Source of the DNA: SG8-4 sp964598225
GTDB taxonomy: Bacteria; Planctomycetota; Phycisphaerae; Sedimentisphaerales; Anaerobacaceae
NCBI GenBank assembly: GCA_964598225.1
Contig: CAZRBG010000001.1
Location: forward strand, 1-64,000
DNA length: 64,000 nt
Direction of reading: 5' to 3'
Shown here in pieces: positions 52,891 to 60,661 of the stretch. Every line of letters starts with the position of its first letter. Position 1 is the stretch's first letter. Both the position numbers and the translations under genes were made by a program. Under the pieces are notes generated by a model. That model did no database searches. It was not told the DNA's origin and saw nothing but the letters and a program-made list of their open reading frames with translations.

Positions 52891-53133
52891 CTAACTCAGA
52901 GCTCCGGCAACGATCAAAACGATGAATACTACGCCCACCGCGGCAAGGATCGTCACCGCGCCATTGCCCCCGGCAACGTCTACAAGCTGGGCGGCATCCT
53001 GCTGCTCTTGTGCCGTCAGCGTTGCGTCCTCAGCTTCAGTCACTGACTCTTTAGAGACTGCTCCGGCGTGTACAGGTGAAGCAGCAGAAAAGATCATGCA
53101 CCCAACTAACATATATGTTATGAGTTTCTTCAT
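52891..53133 (-). CDS. PA2779-like small exported protein
   Basis: The 80-residue protein has a signal peptide (LITYMLVGCMIFSAASPVHA), a short acidic middle and a C-terminal hydrophobic helix (GAVTILAAVGVVFIVLIVAG). The layout fits PA2779-type proteins, whose gene lies beside the PA2778 peptidase. The function is unknown. Its start has AAGGAAAAATGAG just before the ATG. Together with the C39-like gene it forms a likely pair, with a 55-base gap. Confidence 0.7.
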   Translation of the reverse strand: MKKLITYMLVGCMIFSAASPVHAGAVSKESVTEAEDATLTAQEQQDAAQLVDVAGGNGAVTILAAVGVVFIVLIVAGALS

Positions 53134-53191
53134 CTCATTTTTCCTTTCTCATTGTTGCTTCAAATCATCGCATACAGCGCAATTCCAACGA

Positions 53192-53668
53192 CTATGTGCT
53201 GATGAGATCAGATGCCTCCAGTGCTTTCTCGGCTCTTGCCTGGGCGTCTTTGACGTTTGATACATCAATCCCGTCGATGTCACCGGTCAGGACTTTTAAA
53301 GCCTGGCGTTCATCGTTGATCTCTTTGACCGTTCGGACGCCGAGCTTCCGGAATAGCGGTATCGGAGGACACCACCCTTGTATGGCGTGCTGCATCAAGA
53401 AACCCGCCACGGCAAACGGCACTACGAGCCACTTGCGGTTTCGCCGCGCCATTAATACGCCTAATATCGAAATTCCTGCCGCATTGGCCTCAAGGACGCG
53501 TTCGATATCCCATTCTTCGTCCAACTCCTGGAGCCTCGCATCGATAACGTCAGTGTTTTGCGCGAGGTAGTAAACGCGTGCTTCCATCTCTCGGCGAAGA
53601 CGCTCGTTAATTTGCTCGCTCGTGTTCTCCGCTACTCGGCTTTGCGTATTTGGCACTGCTTTGCCCAT
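53192..53668 (-). CDS. DUF2892-like membrane protein
   Basis: The 158-residue protein has an N-terminal helical domain and a hydrophobic part with WLVVPFAVAGFLMQHAIQGW followed by CPPIPLFRKLGVRT. This resembles the DUF2892/YgaP membrane segment 'GWCPLYSLLGIRT'. The function is unknown. An AAAAGGAG ribosome site lies before the ATG and is preceded by an AGCCC-GGGCT hairpin (53685-53700) at the holin-like gene's stop. Confidence 0.65.
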   Translation of the reverse strand: MGKAVPNTQSRVAENTSEQINERLRREMEARVYYLAQNTDVIDARLQELDEEWDIERVLEANAAGISILGVLMARRNRKWLVVPFAVAGFLMQHAIQGWCPPIPLFRKLGVRTVKEINDERQALKVLTGDIDGIDVSNVKDAQARAEKALEASDLIST

Positions 53669-53699
53669 GGGAATTACTCCTTTTAGCCCGCCCGAGGGC

Positions 53700-54011
53700 T
53701 CAATCTTTTAACATGTTCCTCGCGATCAACAGCATGATGACAGCAACCAGGATCAGCGGAATACCAATTATAAGCGCCGATACGATATGACCGACGATTT
53801 CAGAAAGCGTCACGTACAAACCCCAGAGAATCAGTCCTAATCCCCCCGCCGCCAGCATGATCGCGGCTAACGCCACTAAGAGCCACTTCAGCACCCTGCT
53901 CAGCACGTTCTTGTACGTTATCGCAACCTGATCGACCTGATACTTGAGCAGATCAGTCGCGATCTGGCTGACATCCTTCAATAGCAGTACAATATCTTTT
54001 ACACTGCTCAT
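53700..54011 (-). CDS. Holin-like/DUF1469-type membrane protein
   Basis: The 103-residue product has an N-terminal amphipathic helix (VKDIVLLLKDVSQIATDLLK) and two transmembrane helices (WLLVALAAIMLAAGGLGLIL and HIVSALIIGIPLILVAVIML). It resembles phage-holin-family or DUF1469 proteins that often accompany DUF883 and CsbD. Its start overlaps the stop of the DUF883 gene (ATGA), so the two are coupled. A longer open frame lies inside that gene and is discarded. Confidence 0.75.
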   Translation of the reverse strand: MSSVKDIVLLLKDVSQIATDLLKYQVDQVAITYKNVLSRVLKWLLVALAAIMLAAGGLGLILWGLYVTLSEIVGHIVSALIIGIPLILVAVIMLLIARNMLKD

Positions 54012-54340
54012 TTGTTGTTGTGCCTGTCCAGGAGAAACGCTGTCATCAATCCGGCCGCGAAAGACACAGCAACCGTTGTAAGAGGCCTGTGGGCCACACA
54101 CTCGCGAGAGGCATTTATAGCTCTCTCGCTCTGATGGTGAATCGCCTCGTTGGCCCGACCGAACTGTTCGACCGCCCTGCCTTCGAAGCTGTCCATAGCG
54201 GCTCTCAGTCTTTCTCGGGTTTGAGTTACCTTATCGTGACTCGAGCTGCCGACGTCCGACAGAACACCGCCCAGATCCGAACGAAATTTTTCGATGTCTT
54301 TCTTAAGGGCTTCGACATCCTTTTCCATTTTAGTTGCCAT
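54008..54340 (-). CDS. DUF883 (ElaB/YqjD-type) membrane-anchored protein
   Basis: This protein of 110 residues has a coiled-coil body (EKDVEALKKDIEKFRSDLGG) and a C-terminal membrane anchor preceded by HRPLTTVAVSFAAGLMTAFL, ending in a basic/polar DRHNNK. YqjD and ElaB are inner-membrane proteins that bind ribosomes in stationary phase; the match is by architecture. The stop overlaps the start of the holin-like gene. Confidence 0.85.
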   Translation of the reverse strand: MATKMEKDVEALKKDIEKFRSDLGGVLSDVGSSSHDKVTQTRERLRAAMDSFEGRAVEQFGRANEAIHHQSERAINASRECVAHRPLTTVAVSFAAGLMTAFLLDRHNNK

Positions 54341-54356
54341 ATTACACCTTTCTTTC

Positions 54357-54554
54357 TTATGGAGTTACACTCCACTTCTCGACTTCCATTTCAGCTTCTT
54401 CTTCTTCCTTGCCGTACCTTTCCTGGATGGCTCCAACGAGTCTGTCACGCGAGCCATCCACTCGGTCCAGGTCATCGTCCGTAAGCTCGCCCCATTTTTT
54501 CTTGGCATGGCCTTTGAGCTTGTTCCACTTGCCTTTGAGTACTTCTTCGTTCAT
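54357..54554 (-). CDS. CsbD-family stress protein
   Basis: The 65-residue protein matches CsbD: KGKWNKLKGHAKKKWGELTD and DRVDGSRDRLVGAIQERYGK. CsbD proteins are general-stress proteins of unknown biochemical role. It is a normal length and lies 17 bases upstream of the DUF883 gene. An acidic tail (KEEEEAEMEVEKW) is added. Confidence 0.92.
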   Translation of the reverse strand: MNEEVLKGKWNKLKGHAKKKWGELTDDDLDRVDGSRDRLVGAIQERYGKEEEEAEMEVEKWSVTP

Positions 54555-54592
54555 TGGTCGCTCCCGTGCTTGCTTGCACGTTGTGCTCGTTC

Positions 54593-54751
54593 CTATATTT
54601 CTTCATCTACTTCTTCGACAGCTTCATCGATTTCTTCTCCAGCTTCTTCGGCGGGCCCTTCGTCGTTACAACCGGTGTTGAATACCGCCGAACCTATCAG
54701 GAGCCAGCACATCACAAACAAAACAAGAAGTTTCTTGAAATTAGCTTTCAT
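54593..54751 (-). CDS. Small acidic lipoprotein (entericidin-like)
   Basis: This 52-residue protein has a signal with lipobox FNTGC after LLVLFVMCWLLIGSAV, and a mature part of almost only acidic residues (EEAGEEIDEAVEEVDEEI). It resembles the 51789 protein in size, signal and acidic mature end, though the sequence differs. A shared leader element at 54837-54878 links the two. The function is unknown. Confidence 0.75.
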   Translation of the reverse strand: MKANFKKLLVLFVMCWLLIGSAVFNTGCNDEGPAEEAGEEIDEAVEEVDEEI

Positions 54752-54836
54752 CTCAAGTGTCCTTTCATTAATCTTTTCTCAATACAAACCACGTTTTCTA
54801 AAACATGAACCATAAAAACGACGGAACGCGTTTTTT

Positions 54837-54878
54837 CGCTATAGGCAAATTTCTCAAAAGTATGGCTCCAAATACTGA
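54837..54878 (-). promoter_or_regulatory. Conserved leader element, copy 2
   Basis: This minus-strand segment has the same blocks as 52037-52078 (TCAGTATT, GGAG, ATAC, AGAAAT, CCTATAGCG) and lies about 86 bases before the small lipoprotein ATG. Downstream, ACGTGGTT followed by ATT is also shared. Confidence 0.6.
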
Positions 54879-55100
54879 GCGTAATTGCCATTAATCTCAG
54901 CGTCCACGGAAAGCCTGCTGCTGCAGCTATAGCCCGAAGGGATTTGCATGCAGGTCGACATGACCGATGACTTATTTGTCATAACCATGAGAAAAATGAG
55001 CATTTAGGTCTTGAGCGGGTCGCACTTTGATCTCAGTATAGGCGTAAGTGTTTGTTTCATCTTCAGTCCTTTCAACTGAGCATGCCTTACTCGCTCAACC
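54879..55100. other. Intergenic region before SYLF gene end
   Basis: Together with the leader of the lipoprotein gene this makes a 349-base gap without a recognised gene. An 18-codon frame with an AAGGA ribosome site (55060 down to 55004, MKQTLTPILRSKCDPLKT) may be the remains of another small gene. Nothing else is recognised. Confidence 0.3.
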
Positions 55101-55667
55101 TCACTGGTTGTTCACGATATGTTTCGGCATATACTTAAACTTCTGCCCTCCCAGTGAGGCGTCGACCATTAGTCCGCTTTCGGCAATCACAAATACTGCC
55201 ATGCCCTGATCGTAGCTTGCTTTGGCCGCAGCTCCGGCGGTAAGAGCCACTCCGGTGATCTGGGCGGAAAATTCATACTCTCCTCTGCGGAACCTGTCCA
55301 GGTCTTCTTTATCCTTGAAGAAGATGATCTCTCTGAAAAATTCACCGCCAAACGAGAATCCGATCGATCCCTGCGAAAGACTGCTGTAGCCCACCAAACT
55401 GTCTTGTTCATAGACTTCTCCCCTGCCATAAGCTCCGCCGACCAGGAATGCTCCTTTTGATATTTCAGGAAACACGGCGTAGCCGTAGGACGAATCAAAG
55501 AATCGCTTTATCCCGGGATCTTTTTTCTTGAAAACAGCGATTGCTTCATCCACCTTGGCGCTCAGAACTTGACGGGATTCATACGTTTTGGGGGCGGTTG
55601 AGCACGAAATCAAGCTCAAAGTGAGCAAGCCACATATAACTGTCAAAATGTACTGTGCTTTTCCCAT
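55101..55667 (-). CDS. SYLF (Ysc84-like) lipoprotein
   Basis: The 188-residue product has a lipoprotein signal (LTVICGLLTLSLISCSTA) followed by a SYLF domain: DPGIKRFFDSSYGYAVFPEI, GAFLVGGAYGRGEVYEQD, SQGSIGFSFGGEFFREIIFF and a C-terminal SAQITGVALTAGAAAKASYD. The SYLF/Ysc84 fold is known as a lipid-binding domain in eukaryotes; in bacteria it is found in envelope proteins of unclear role. The start has AAGGAG close to the ATG at 55667; a longer frame upstream is discarded. Confidence 0.9.
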   Translation of the reverse strand: MGKAQYILTVICGLLTLSLISCSTAPKTYESRQVLSAKVDEAIAVFKKKDPGIKRFFDSSYGYAVFPEISKGAFLVGGAYGRGEVYEQDSLVGYSSLSQGSIGFSFGGEFFREIIFFKDKEDLDRFRRGEYEFSAQITGVALTAGAAAKASYDQGMAVFVIAESGLMVDASLGGQKFKYMPKHIVNNQ

Positions 55668-55699
55668 GGTTAGTCTCCTTACATACCTCACTGCGAAAG

Positions 55700-55716
55700 T
55701 GCAACAATTGTACCTT
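55700..55716 (-). promoter_or_regulatory. Sigma-54-like site upstream of SYLF gene
   Basis: Minus-strand AAGGTACAATTGTTGCA keeps GG and GC ten bases apart and a perfect TTGCA, but differs from TGGCACG at three or four positions. It lies 33 bases upstream of the SYLF ATG with an AAGGAG between, a fitting distance. It is weaker than the dnaK site. Confidence 0.4.
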
Positions 55717-55731
55717 TCCAAAATTGGACCT

Positions 55732-55896
55732 TTACGAAATGACCTTCTTGAGTTTTTCACCGATATGCTCTGACGTTATAAGACATAATATGCCGGGTAG
55801 AGTAAACTGAATCAGGTTGCATCCAGATGCTAACAGCCATGCGCCAACCATCGATAATGCAACTGTCAAATTTGTGCTTATCTTTTGTCCAAACAT
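55732..55896 (-). CDS. Possible small hydrophobic lipoprotein
   Basis: From the ATG at 55896, 54 residues read as a membrane segment with a lipobox-like LASGC: TNLTVALSMVGAWLLASGCN. The tail is LIQFTLPGILCLITSEHIGE and a basic end. An upstream in-frame ATG at 55962 is less likely. The ribosome site is weak, so this is uncertain. The 250 bases between here and ruvB show nothing definite. Confidence 0.4.
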   Translation of the reverse strand: MFGQKISTNLTVALSMVGAWLLASGCNLIQFTLPGILCLITSEHIGEKLKKVIS

Positions 55897-56148
55897 ATTT
55901 GTTTTTCCATACAGGCTTTGTAATCTGCAAGTGAACATACGCTCTCGCCGAAGAATGCACAATAAGGGGAATCCCTAGTTCGCTGTAGCAGAATGCTTAG
56001 CCGGCCAACAGGGCTTTTCACGAATAGTCTGACACCTGCCAATATAAAATCAGGTCTTCAGGAAAGTAGGCAGTGGATTGAAAAAGATGAAATGATCAGG
56101 CAAGCTGGGAGTCGGCCCACGGGTGGCAGACAGCGATGGTGGGGCAAG

Positions 56149-57201
56149 CTATGACTGCGGCTCATCGAATAGTTGCGGCTGGGATTCGGAACGTTCTTTT
56201 TTATGGGGCTTTAGGCCCAGGTGTTCACAGGCCCGGGTGGTTACTTCTCTGCCGCGTTTGGTGCGGCGGACGAAGCCAATTTGCAGCAGATACGGCTCGA
56301 CGACGTCTTCGAGCGTGTCCTTTTCCTCTCCTAAGGTCGCGGCTATTGCTTCGATGCCGGCCGGGCCGCCGTTGTAGACATTGATCAGCGCTCGAAGAAA
56401 TGCTCTGTCCAGTTTGTCCAGGCCCAGTGAGTCGATCTGCTCCATCTTGAGCGAGTTTTCTACAATCTCGGCGCTGAGCACGCCCGATCCCTTGACCTGA
56501 GCGTAATCGCGGACGCGCTTTAGCAAGCGATTGGCCACTCTCGGTGTGCCGCGAGAGCGGCCTGCGATCAACTCCAGTGTCCCTTCCTCGCATTGCAGCT
56601 CCAGAAGTTCCGCTGACCGGGCCAGGATCTCCGTTAGCTCTTCGGTTTCGTAGAAGTCCAGGTGGTAGAGCATCCCGAACCGGCTTCGCAGCGGAGCGCT
56701 TAGCAGGCCCGCTCGCGTCGTGGCGCCGATCAGGGTGAAATGCTTCAGCGGGAAGTTTATCGTTTTTGCGTGCAGGCCGCTGTCTACCGTGAAATCGACC
56801 TTGAAATCTTCCATTGCCGGGTAGATGAACTCCTCGACCAGAGTGCTGAGCCGGTGAACTTCGTCGATGAACAGGACGTCGCCAGTGTCTATGTTGCTCA
56901 AAAGCCCCATCACGTCGCCAGCTTTTGCAAGGGCCGGTCCCGACGAGCAGCGTATCTTCGCTCCCATTTCATTTGCAACGACGTTGGCGAGAGTTGTCTT
57001 GCCGAGGCCCGGCGGGCCGTGGAACAGGACGTGCTCTAACGGCTCGGACCGCTGCCTTGCTGCGGCGATAGCGATGCCGAGCTTCTCCTTGAGATTACGC
57101 TGACCGATACATTCATCCAGGAACTTCGGCCGAAGCGAGAGATTGAAGCTCTCCTCGGCCTCGTTCAAAGATTGTCCGCCTATGATTCTGCCTATAGCCA
57201 T
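56149..57201 (-). CDS. ruvB: Holliday junction branch-migration ATPase RuvB
   Basis: RuvB is the hexameric motor that drives branch migration with RuvA. The 350 residues have the AAA motor (HVLFHGPPGLGKTTLANVVA; VLFIDEVHRLS; GATTRAGLLSAPLRSRFG) and a C-terminal winged helix (QIGFVRRTKRGREVTTRACE). The ATG at 57201 gives the usual start. A longer frame upstream encodes 33 residues (SFPRRRESNNVDIM) that are translated repeat DNA, not protein. It is the last gene after ruvC and ruvA. Confidence 0.97.
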   Translation of the reverse strand: MAIGRIIGGQSLNEAEESFNLSLRPKFLDECIGQRNLKEKLGIAIAAARQRSEPLEHVLFHGPPGLGKTTLANVVANEMGAKIRCSSGPALAKAGDVMGLLSNIDTGDVLFIDEVHRLSTLVEEFIYPAMEDFKVDFTVDSGLHAKTINFPLKHFTLIGATTRAGLLSAPLRSRFGMLYHLDFYETEELTEILARSAELLELQCEEGTLELIAGRSRGTPRVANRLLKRVRDYAQVKGSGVLSAEIVENSLKMEQIDSLGLDKLDRAFLRALINVYNGGPAGIEAIAATLGEEKDTLEDVVEPYLLQIGFVRRTKRGREVTTRACEHLGLKPHKKERSESQPQLFDEPQS

Positions 57202-57230
57202 GATGTCGAGTCTATTGCAATTGTGTACTC

Positions 57231-57299
57231 TGTCATTCCTGCGAAGGCAGGAATCCATGATGTCAACGTTATTAGATTCCCGCCTTCGCGGGAATGACA
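57231..57299. repeat. Family B repeat pair (GTCATTCC inverted repeat)
   Basis: TGTCATTCCTGCGAAGGCAG (57231 onward, arm to 57255) is matched by the inverted arm (57275-57299, GATTCCCGCCTTCGCGGGAA). It lies between ruvA's end and ruvB's start on the minus strand. Each arm is itself a palindrome. Confidence 0.85.
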
Positions 57300-57358
57300 C
57301 TCTGTGCGTTCACTTCGGAGAAAAATAGTGAATTCGTTTCGTATTCAGTATTTCCTCT

Positions 57359-57988
57359 TTAGACTTCAACTCCTTGTTTCAATCTGTAGACCAGCGGCAC
57401 GAGTGCTTCGGCCGAGCTGATCTCCGGATGCTTTCGGCAGGCCAGATCGACCAGCTCCATCGCTTCGGTTCGTTTCTCGCCCCATGCGATGAGAACCTCG
57501 ACCGCTTCGACCTGGAACGGCTTGAATCCTGCTCCCGGAGTGGTTGCCGGCTCGGTTCCGCCGGCGAACGCCTGCAGCTTGCCTTGCAATTCCGTAATAA
57601 TCTGCTGGCTCATTCTGCGTCCGACCGCCGGCAGAGAGGTCAGAGTCTTCTCGTCGCCGTTCTCAATTGCCGCGGCTATTGTCGCTATCGGCATGCTCAG
57701 CGACCGCAGGCCCTTCTTAATGCCCATGCCCTTGACGCTGACGTACTTCGTGAAAAAGTCCCGCTCGCCCGAGTTCAGGAATCCGACCATTCGCGGCACG
57801 AGATTACCCCCGCCCAGCGTGCCCTCGTAATACTCCATCGTGCAAAGCGTAACCTCCGAGCCGATCCGCCCCGAAAGCGAGCTGACGCAATAACCCGGCA
57901 GCATCACCTCATAACCGACTGCCCCGACCTGAACCAGGCAGCTATCGGCGTCAAGCTTAACAAGTTTTCCCTCAATCCTTGCAATCAT
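57359..57988 (-). CDS. ruvA: Holliday junction DNA helicase subunit RuvA
   Basis: RuvA binds four-way junctions and loads RuvB. The 209 residues have an OB fold (IARIEGKLVKLDADSCLVQV), a helix-hairpin-helix region around MPIATIAAAIENGDEKTLTS, LPAVGRRMSQQIITELQGKL, and a C-terminal RuvB-contact domain (VEAVEVLIAWGEKRTEAMEL). The first HhH differs from the E. coli type, lacking the GIGPK pattern (KGMGIKKGLRSLSM here). The gene follows ruvC by eight bases. Confidence 0.92.
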   Translation of the reverse strand: MIARIEGKLVKLDADSCLVQVGAVGYEVMLPGYCVSSLSGRIGSEVTLCTMEYYEGTLGGGNLVPRMVGFLNSGERDFFTKYVSVKGMGIKKGLRSLSMPIATIAAAIENGDEKTLTSLPAVGRRMSQQIITELQGKLQAFAGGTEPATTPGAGFKPFQVEAVEVLIAWGEKRTEAMELVDLACRKHPEISSAEALVPLVYRLKQGVEV

Positions 57989-57996
57989 CAGTGAAA

Positions 57997-58482
57997 TCAG
58001 TGTCTAATAGTCTGTAACGAATTCGCACAGCACAGCGCTGCGGCGATTGCGTCTGCGACGTCGTTGGGTTCGGGCAGTTCGGACAGGCTCAGAATCGTCT
58101 GGATCGTTCTTTGCACCTGCTCCTTCGATGCCCGGCCATTGCCGGTAATTGATTTTTTGATTCGCGTAGCGCTGAAGCTTCTGACTTCAATCGCCGCTTC
58201 GGCACATTTTTGCAGTATAACACCTCTGGCGTGCCCCATCAAGATCGCCGTTCGCGGATGGGCGTAATGCGAGTACAATTTCTCGACGGCCACCACCTCT
58301 GGGTTCAGGCCACCGAGCAACGATTCGAAATCTTCAGCAATTCTGTTCAGCCTCTGCTCCAGGGCATCGTCGCCGTCCGTGCGGACGACGCCGGCCTCGA
58401 TCAGCGTCTCAGCGCCGCGCTCGGCTTCCAGACAGGCGTACCCGCAGACCTGCAAACCCGGATCAATGCCGAGAATTCTCAT
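57997..58482 (-). CDS. ruvC: Holliday junction endonuclease RuvC
   Basis: RuvC cuts Holliday junctions symmetrically. The 161 residues show RILGIDPGLQVCGYACLEAE with catalytic Asp, VVAVEKLYSHYAHPRTAIL with Glu, and NDVADAIAAALC with the final Asp pair. It starts one base after the cysS stop and ends eight before ruvA. The length is close to the usual 170. Confidence 0.95.
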   Translation of the reverse strand: MRILGIDPGLQVCGYACLEAERGAETLIEAGVVRTDGDDALEQRLNRIAEDFESLLGGLNPEVVAVEKLYSHYAHPRTAILMGHARGVILQKCAEAAIEVRSFSATRIKKSITGNGRASKEQVQRTIQTILSLSELPEPNDVADAIAAALCCANSLQTIRH

Positions 58483-58483
58483 T

Positions 58484-60058
58484 TCAATCTCCCGCTGGTT
58501 CCGTCTCTATCATTCTCCACTCAGTTCCATCAGGTTTATCCCACAACTCTACGCCCAATTTGTTTAATTCTGCACGTGTAGCGTCAGCTACTTCGAAATT
58601 CTTCTTTTCGCGTTCCTGCTCCCGTAACTTGACTGTAAAATCAACGAGTTCTTTGAATCGTTTTTCACTAGACGCTCTTATTTCCGGATATTCATTCTTG
58701 ACAATGCCGAGAACGTCGCCACCCAATTTTCTAAATAGTTTATCTACTGCGGCAAACGTTCCTTTAGTTACACCGTCCCCCACTTTTTTTGTAACTTCTA
58801 GAAGATCCGTAAACATATCTCCAGTGCGTTGGGCAGAAGTATTGATATCTTTCGTTTCTGCAAGTTTATTCGTCAACCGAACCAGCTCAAAGATGACTGA
58901 TAGAGCAACCGATGTATTCAAATCTTCATTCATAGCCGTCTCAAATCGTTCTTTCAATTTCTTGAGTTGCTCTGCTGTTTCGCCATCGATTTCCCCTTCC
59001 GGAGCAGTCATAAGTCTTTTTCGAACTTCTTTGACAGCTTCGGTTATTTTGCCATATCCGCTAAGGGCTGCGAATAGAGCCGCATCTGAAAAGTCGAGCG
59101 GGCTTCTGTAGTGGCTGTTCAGGATTAACTGCCTCACCGCAAGAGGATCATAATTTCTGGTCAGGCGCTCGTGCGCGCCGGAGAAGGCCTGCTTGAGCGT
59201 GATGAAGTTGTTGAGGCTCTTGCCCATTTTCTGGCCGTCTACGGTTACCATGTTGTTGTGCAGCCAGTATTTGACAAACGGCACGCCGTTGGCGGTTTCG
59301 GATTGAGCTATTTCGCATTCGTGGTGGGGGAACTTATTTTCCAGCCCGCCGCCGTGAATGTCGATGGTTGCGCCGAGATATTTCATGCTCATCACCGAGC
59401 ATTCCAGATGCCAGCCGGGATATCCCATCCCCCACGGGCTGGGCCATTGCATGATATGGTTCGGCTCGGCCTTCTTCCACAGCGCGAAATCAACGGGATT
59501 TTTTTTATCCGGTGAGACGTCCACGCGGGCGCCCGCCTGCATTTCTTCGATGTTTCTGCCCGAGAGCTTGCCGTACTCTTTGAATTTGGAGACGTCGAAA
59601 TAGACCGAGCCGTTAACCTCGTAGGCGTATCCTTTCTCGACGAGCGTTTTGACCAGCTCAATCTGCTCGATTATATGGCCGCTCGCTCGCGGGCTTATGT
59701 CCGGCCGAACACAGTTGAGCCGGTCCATGTCCTCGAAGAAGCTGCGAGTATACATCTCGGCCAGCGCCATCGGATGTTTCTTCTCTTTTTTCGCCTCCCT
59801 GGCGATCTTGTCCTCGCCCTCGTCCGCATCGTCTGTCAGGTGTCCCACGTCGGTAATATTCTGAACATAGGTAACGTTATAACCCAGATACCTCAGGTAC
59901 CTCAGCAGAATATCAAAGCTGACGTAGCTCTTTGCGTGCCCCAGATGCGCGTGCCCGTAGACGGTCGGCCCGCAAACGTACATCCCCACTTTGCCCTTTT
60001 CCAGAGGCTTAAACTCCTCTTTCTTTCTCGTCAAACTGTTATAAAGCTGCAATCCCAT
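58484..60058 (-). CDS. cysS: Cysteinyl-tRNA synthetase
   Basis: The 524-residue class I enzyme charges tRNA-Cys. It has the HIGH-like motif in YGHAHLGHAKSY and the KMSKS-like motif KMGKSLNNF, with the first zinc Cys in VCGPTVYG and others in ECSVMS and HHECEIA. The C-terminal helical anticodon domain ends with DKPDGTEWRMI. Four aspects (start GLQLYNSLTRKKEEF, length, motifs, order) agree with CysS. It is longer than E. coli CysRS (461), mainly from a larger C-terminal part. Next gene is ruvC. Confidence 0.95.
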   Translation of the reverse strand: MGLQLYNSLTRKKEEFKPLEKGKVGMYVCGPTVYGHAHLGHAKSYVSFDILLRYLRYLGYNVTYVQNITDVGHLTDDADEGEDKIAREAKKEKKHPMALAEMYTRSFFEDMDRLNCVRPDISPRASGHIIEQIELVKTLVEKGYAYEVNGSVYFDVSKFKEYGKLSGRNIEEMQAGARVDVSPDKKNPVDFALWKKAEPNHIMQWPSPWGMGYPGWHLECSVMSMKYLGATIDIHGGGLENKFPHHECEIAQSETANGVPFVKYWLHNNMVTVDGQKMGKSLNNFITLKQAFSGAHERLTRNYDPLAVRQLILNSHYRSPLDFSDAALFAALSGYGKITEAVKEVRKRLMTAPEGEIDGETAEQLKKLKERFETAMNEDLNTSVALSVIFELVRLTNKLAETKDINTSAQRTGDMFTDLLEVTKKVGDGVTKGTFAAVDKLFRKLGGDVLGIVKNEYPEIRASSEKRFKELVDFTVKLREQEREKKNFEVADATRAELNKLGVELWDKPDGTEWRMIETEPAGD

Positions 60059-60072
60059 TCCAACCTCTCATT

Positions 60073-60148
60073 AAACACAGATTTCACTGATTTCACAGTA
60101 AAGAAGAACAACACTAATAAAAACAGTGTAATCTGTGAAATCTGTGTC
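60073..60148. repeat. Inverted repeat, family C (ACACAGATTTCAC type)
   Basis: ACACAGATTTCACTGATT (60074-60091) is inverted as AATCTGTGAAATCTGTGT (60130-60147). It fills most of the gap from the ispF stop to the cysS start. A shorter trace, CAGTGAAATCAGTGTCTA, occurs at the ruvC/ruvA junction near 57989-58006. It could fold in RNA. Confidence 0.65.
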
Positions 60149-60661
60149 TCAAAGTGTTCGTTTTCTCTTCTTTTTCAATAGCGCCGTGGCCGTGGCGGCT
60201 ATTGCGTCGCCGGCGCCTATGTCGCCGAGGCCTTCGTTGGTCTTGGCTTTAATGTTTACCGCCCCGAAATCAATGTCGAGCAGTCCGGCGATTGCCCTTT
60301 GCATCTGGCCTTTTACCGAGCCGAGCTTCGGCGCCTCGGCATGAATAATCAGATCGACGTTGACGACCTGCCATTGCTTCTCTTCGAGCTTTTCTTTTAT
60401 TGTGAACAACAGCACCTTGCTGTCTATTCCTTCCAATTTCTCGTCGGTATCCGGAAACCATGTGCCGATATCACCCATTGCGGCGGCTCCGAGCAGGGCG
60501 TCGATGATCGCGTGTATCCCGACGTCGCCGTCGCTGTGTCCGGCCAGACCCGCCGGGTACGGCACGTACACGCCGCAGAGCATCAGCTTTCTGCCCTCGA
60601 CCACCCTGTGGATGTCGGTTCCGATGCCTGCGCGATAATCCGGTTTTGGCTCTTCTATCAC
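60149..60661 (-). CDS. ispF: 2-C-methyl-D-erythritol 2,4-cyclodiphosphate synthase
   Basis: IspF forms the cyclic diphosphate in the non-mevalonate (MEP) route to isoprenoids. The 170 residues have GIGTDIHRVVEG (metal Asp, His), GHSDGDVGIHAIIDALLGAA and GDIGTWFPDTDEKLEG. EGLGDIGAGDAIAATATALL completes the C-terminus. The gene overlaps hisB by four bases. The presence of the MEP pathway agrees with uppS in this window. Confidence 0.96.
   Translation of the reverse strand: MIEEPKPDYRAGIGTDIHRVVEGRKLMLCGVYVPYPAGLAGHSDGDVGIHAIIDALLGAAAMGDIGTWFPDTDEKLEGIDSKVLLFTIKEKLEEKQWQVVNVDLIIHAEAPKLGSVKGQMQRAIAGLLDIDFGAVNIKAKTNEGLGDIGAGDAIAATATALLKKKRKRTL

Noticed and set aside
57202..57300. N-terminal extension of RuvB (SFPRRRESNN)
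   Set aside because: It is translated from the family B repeat and is a known kind of false start.
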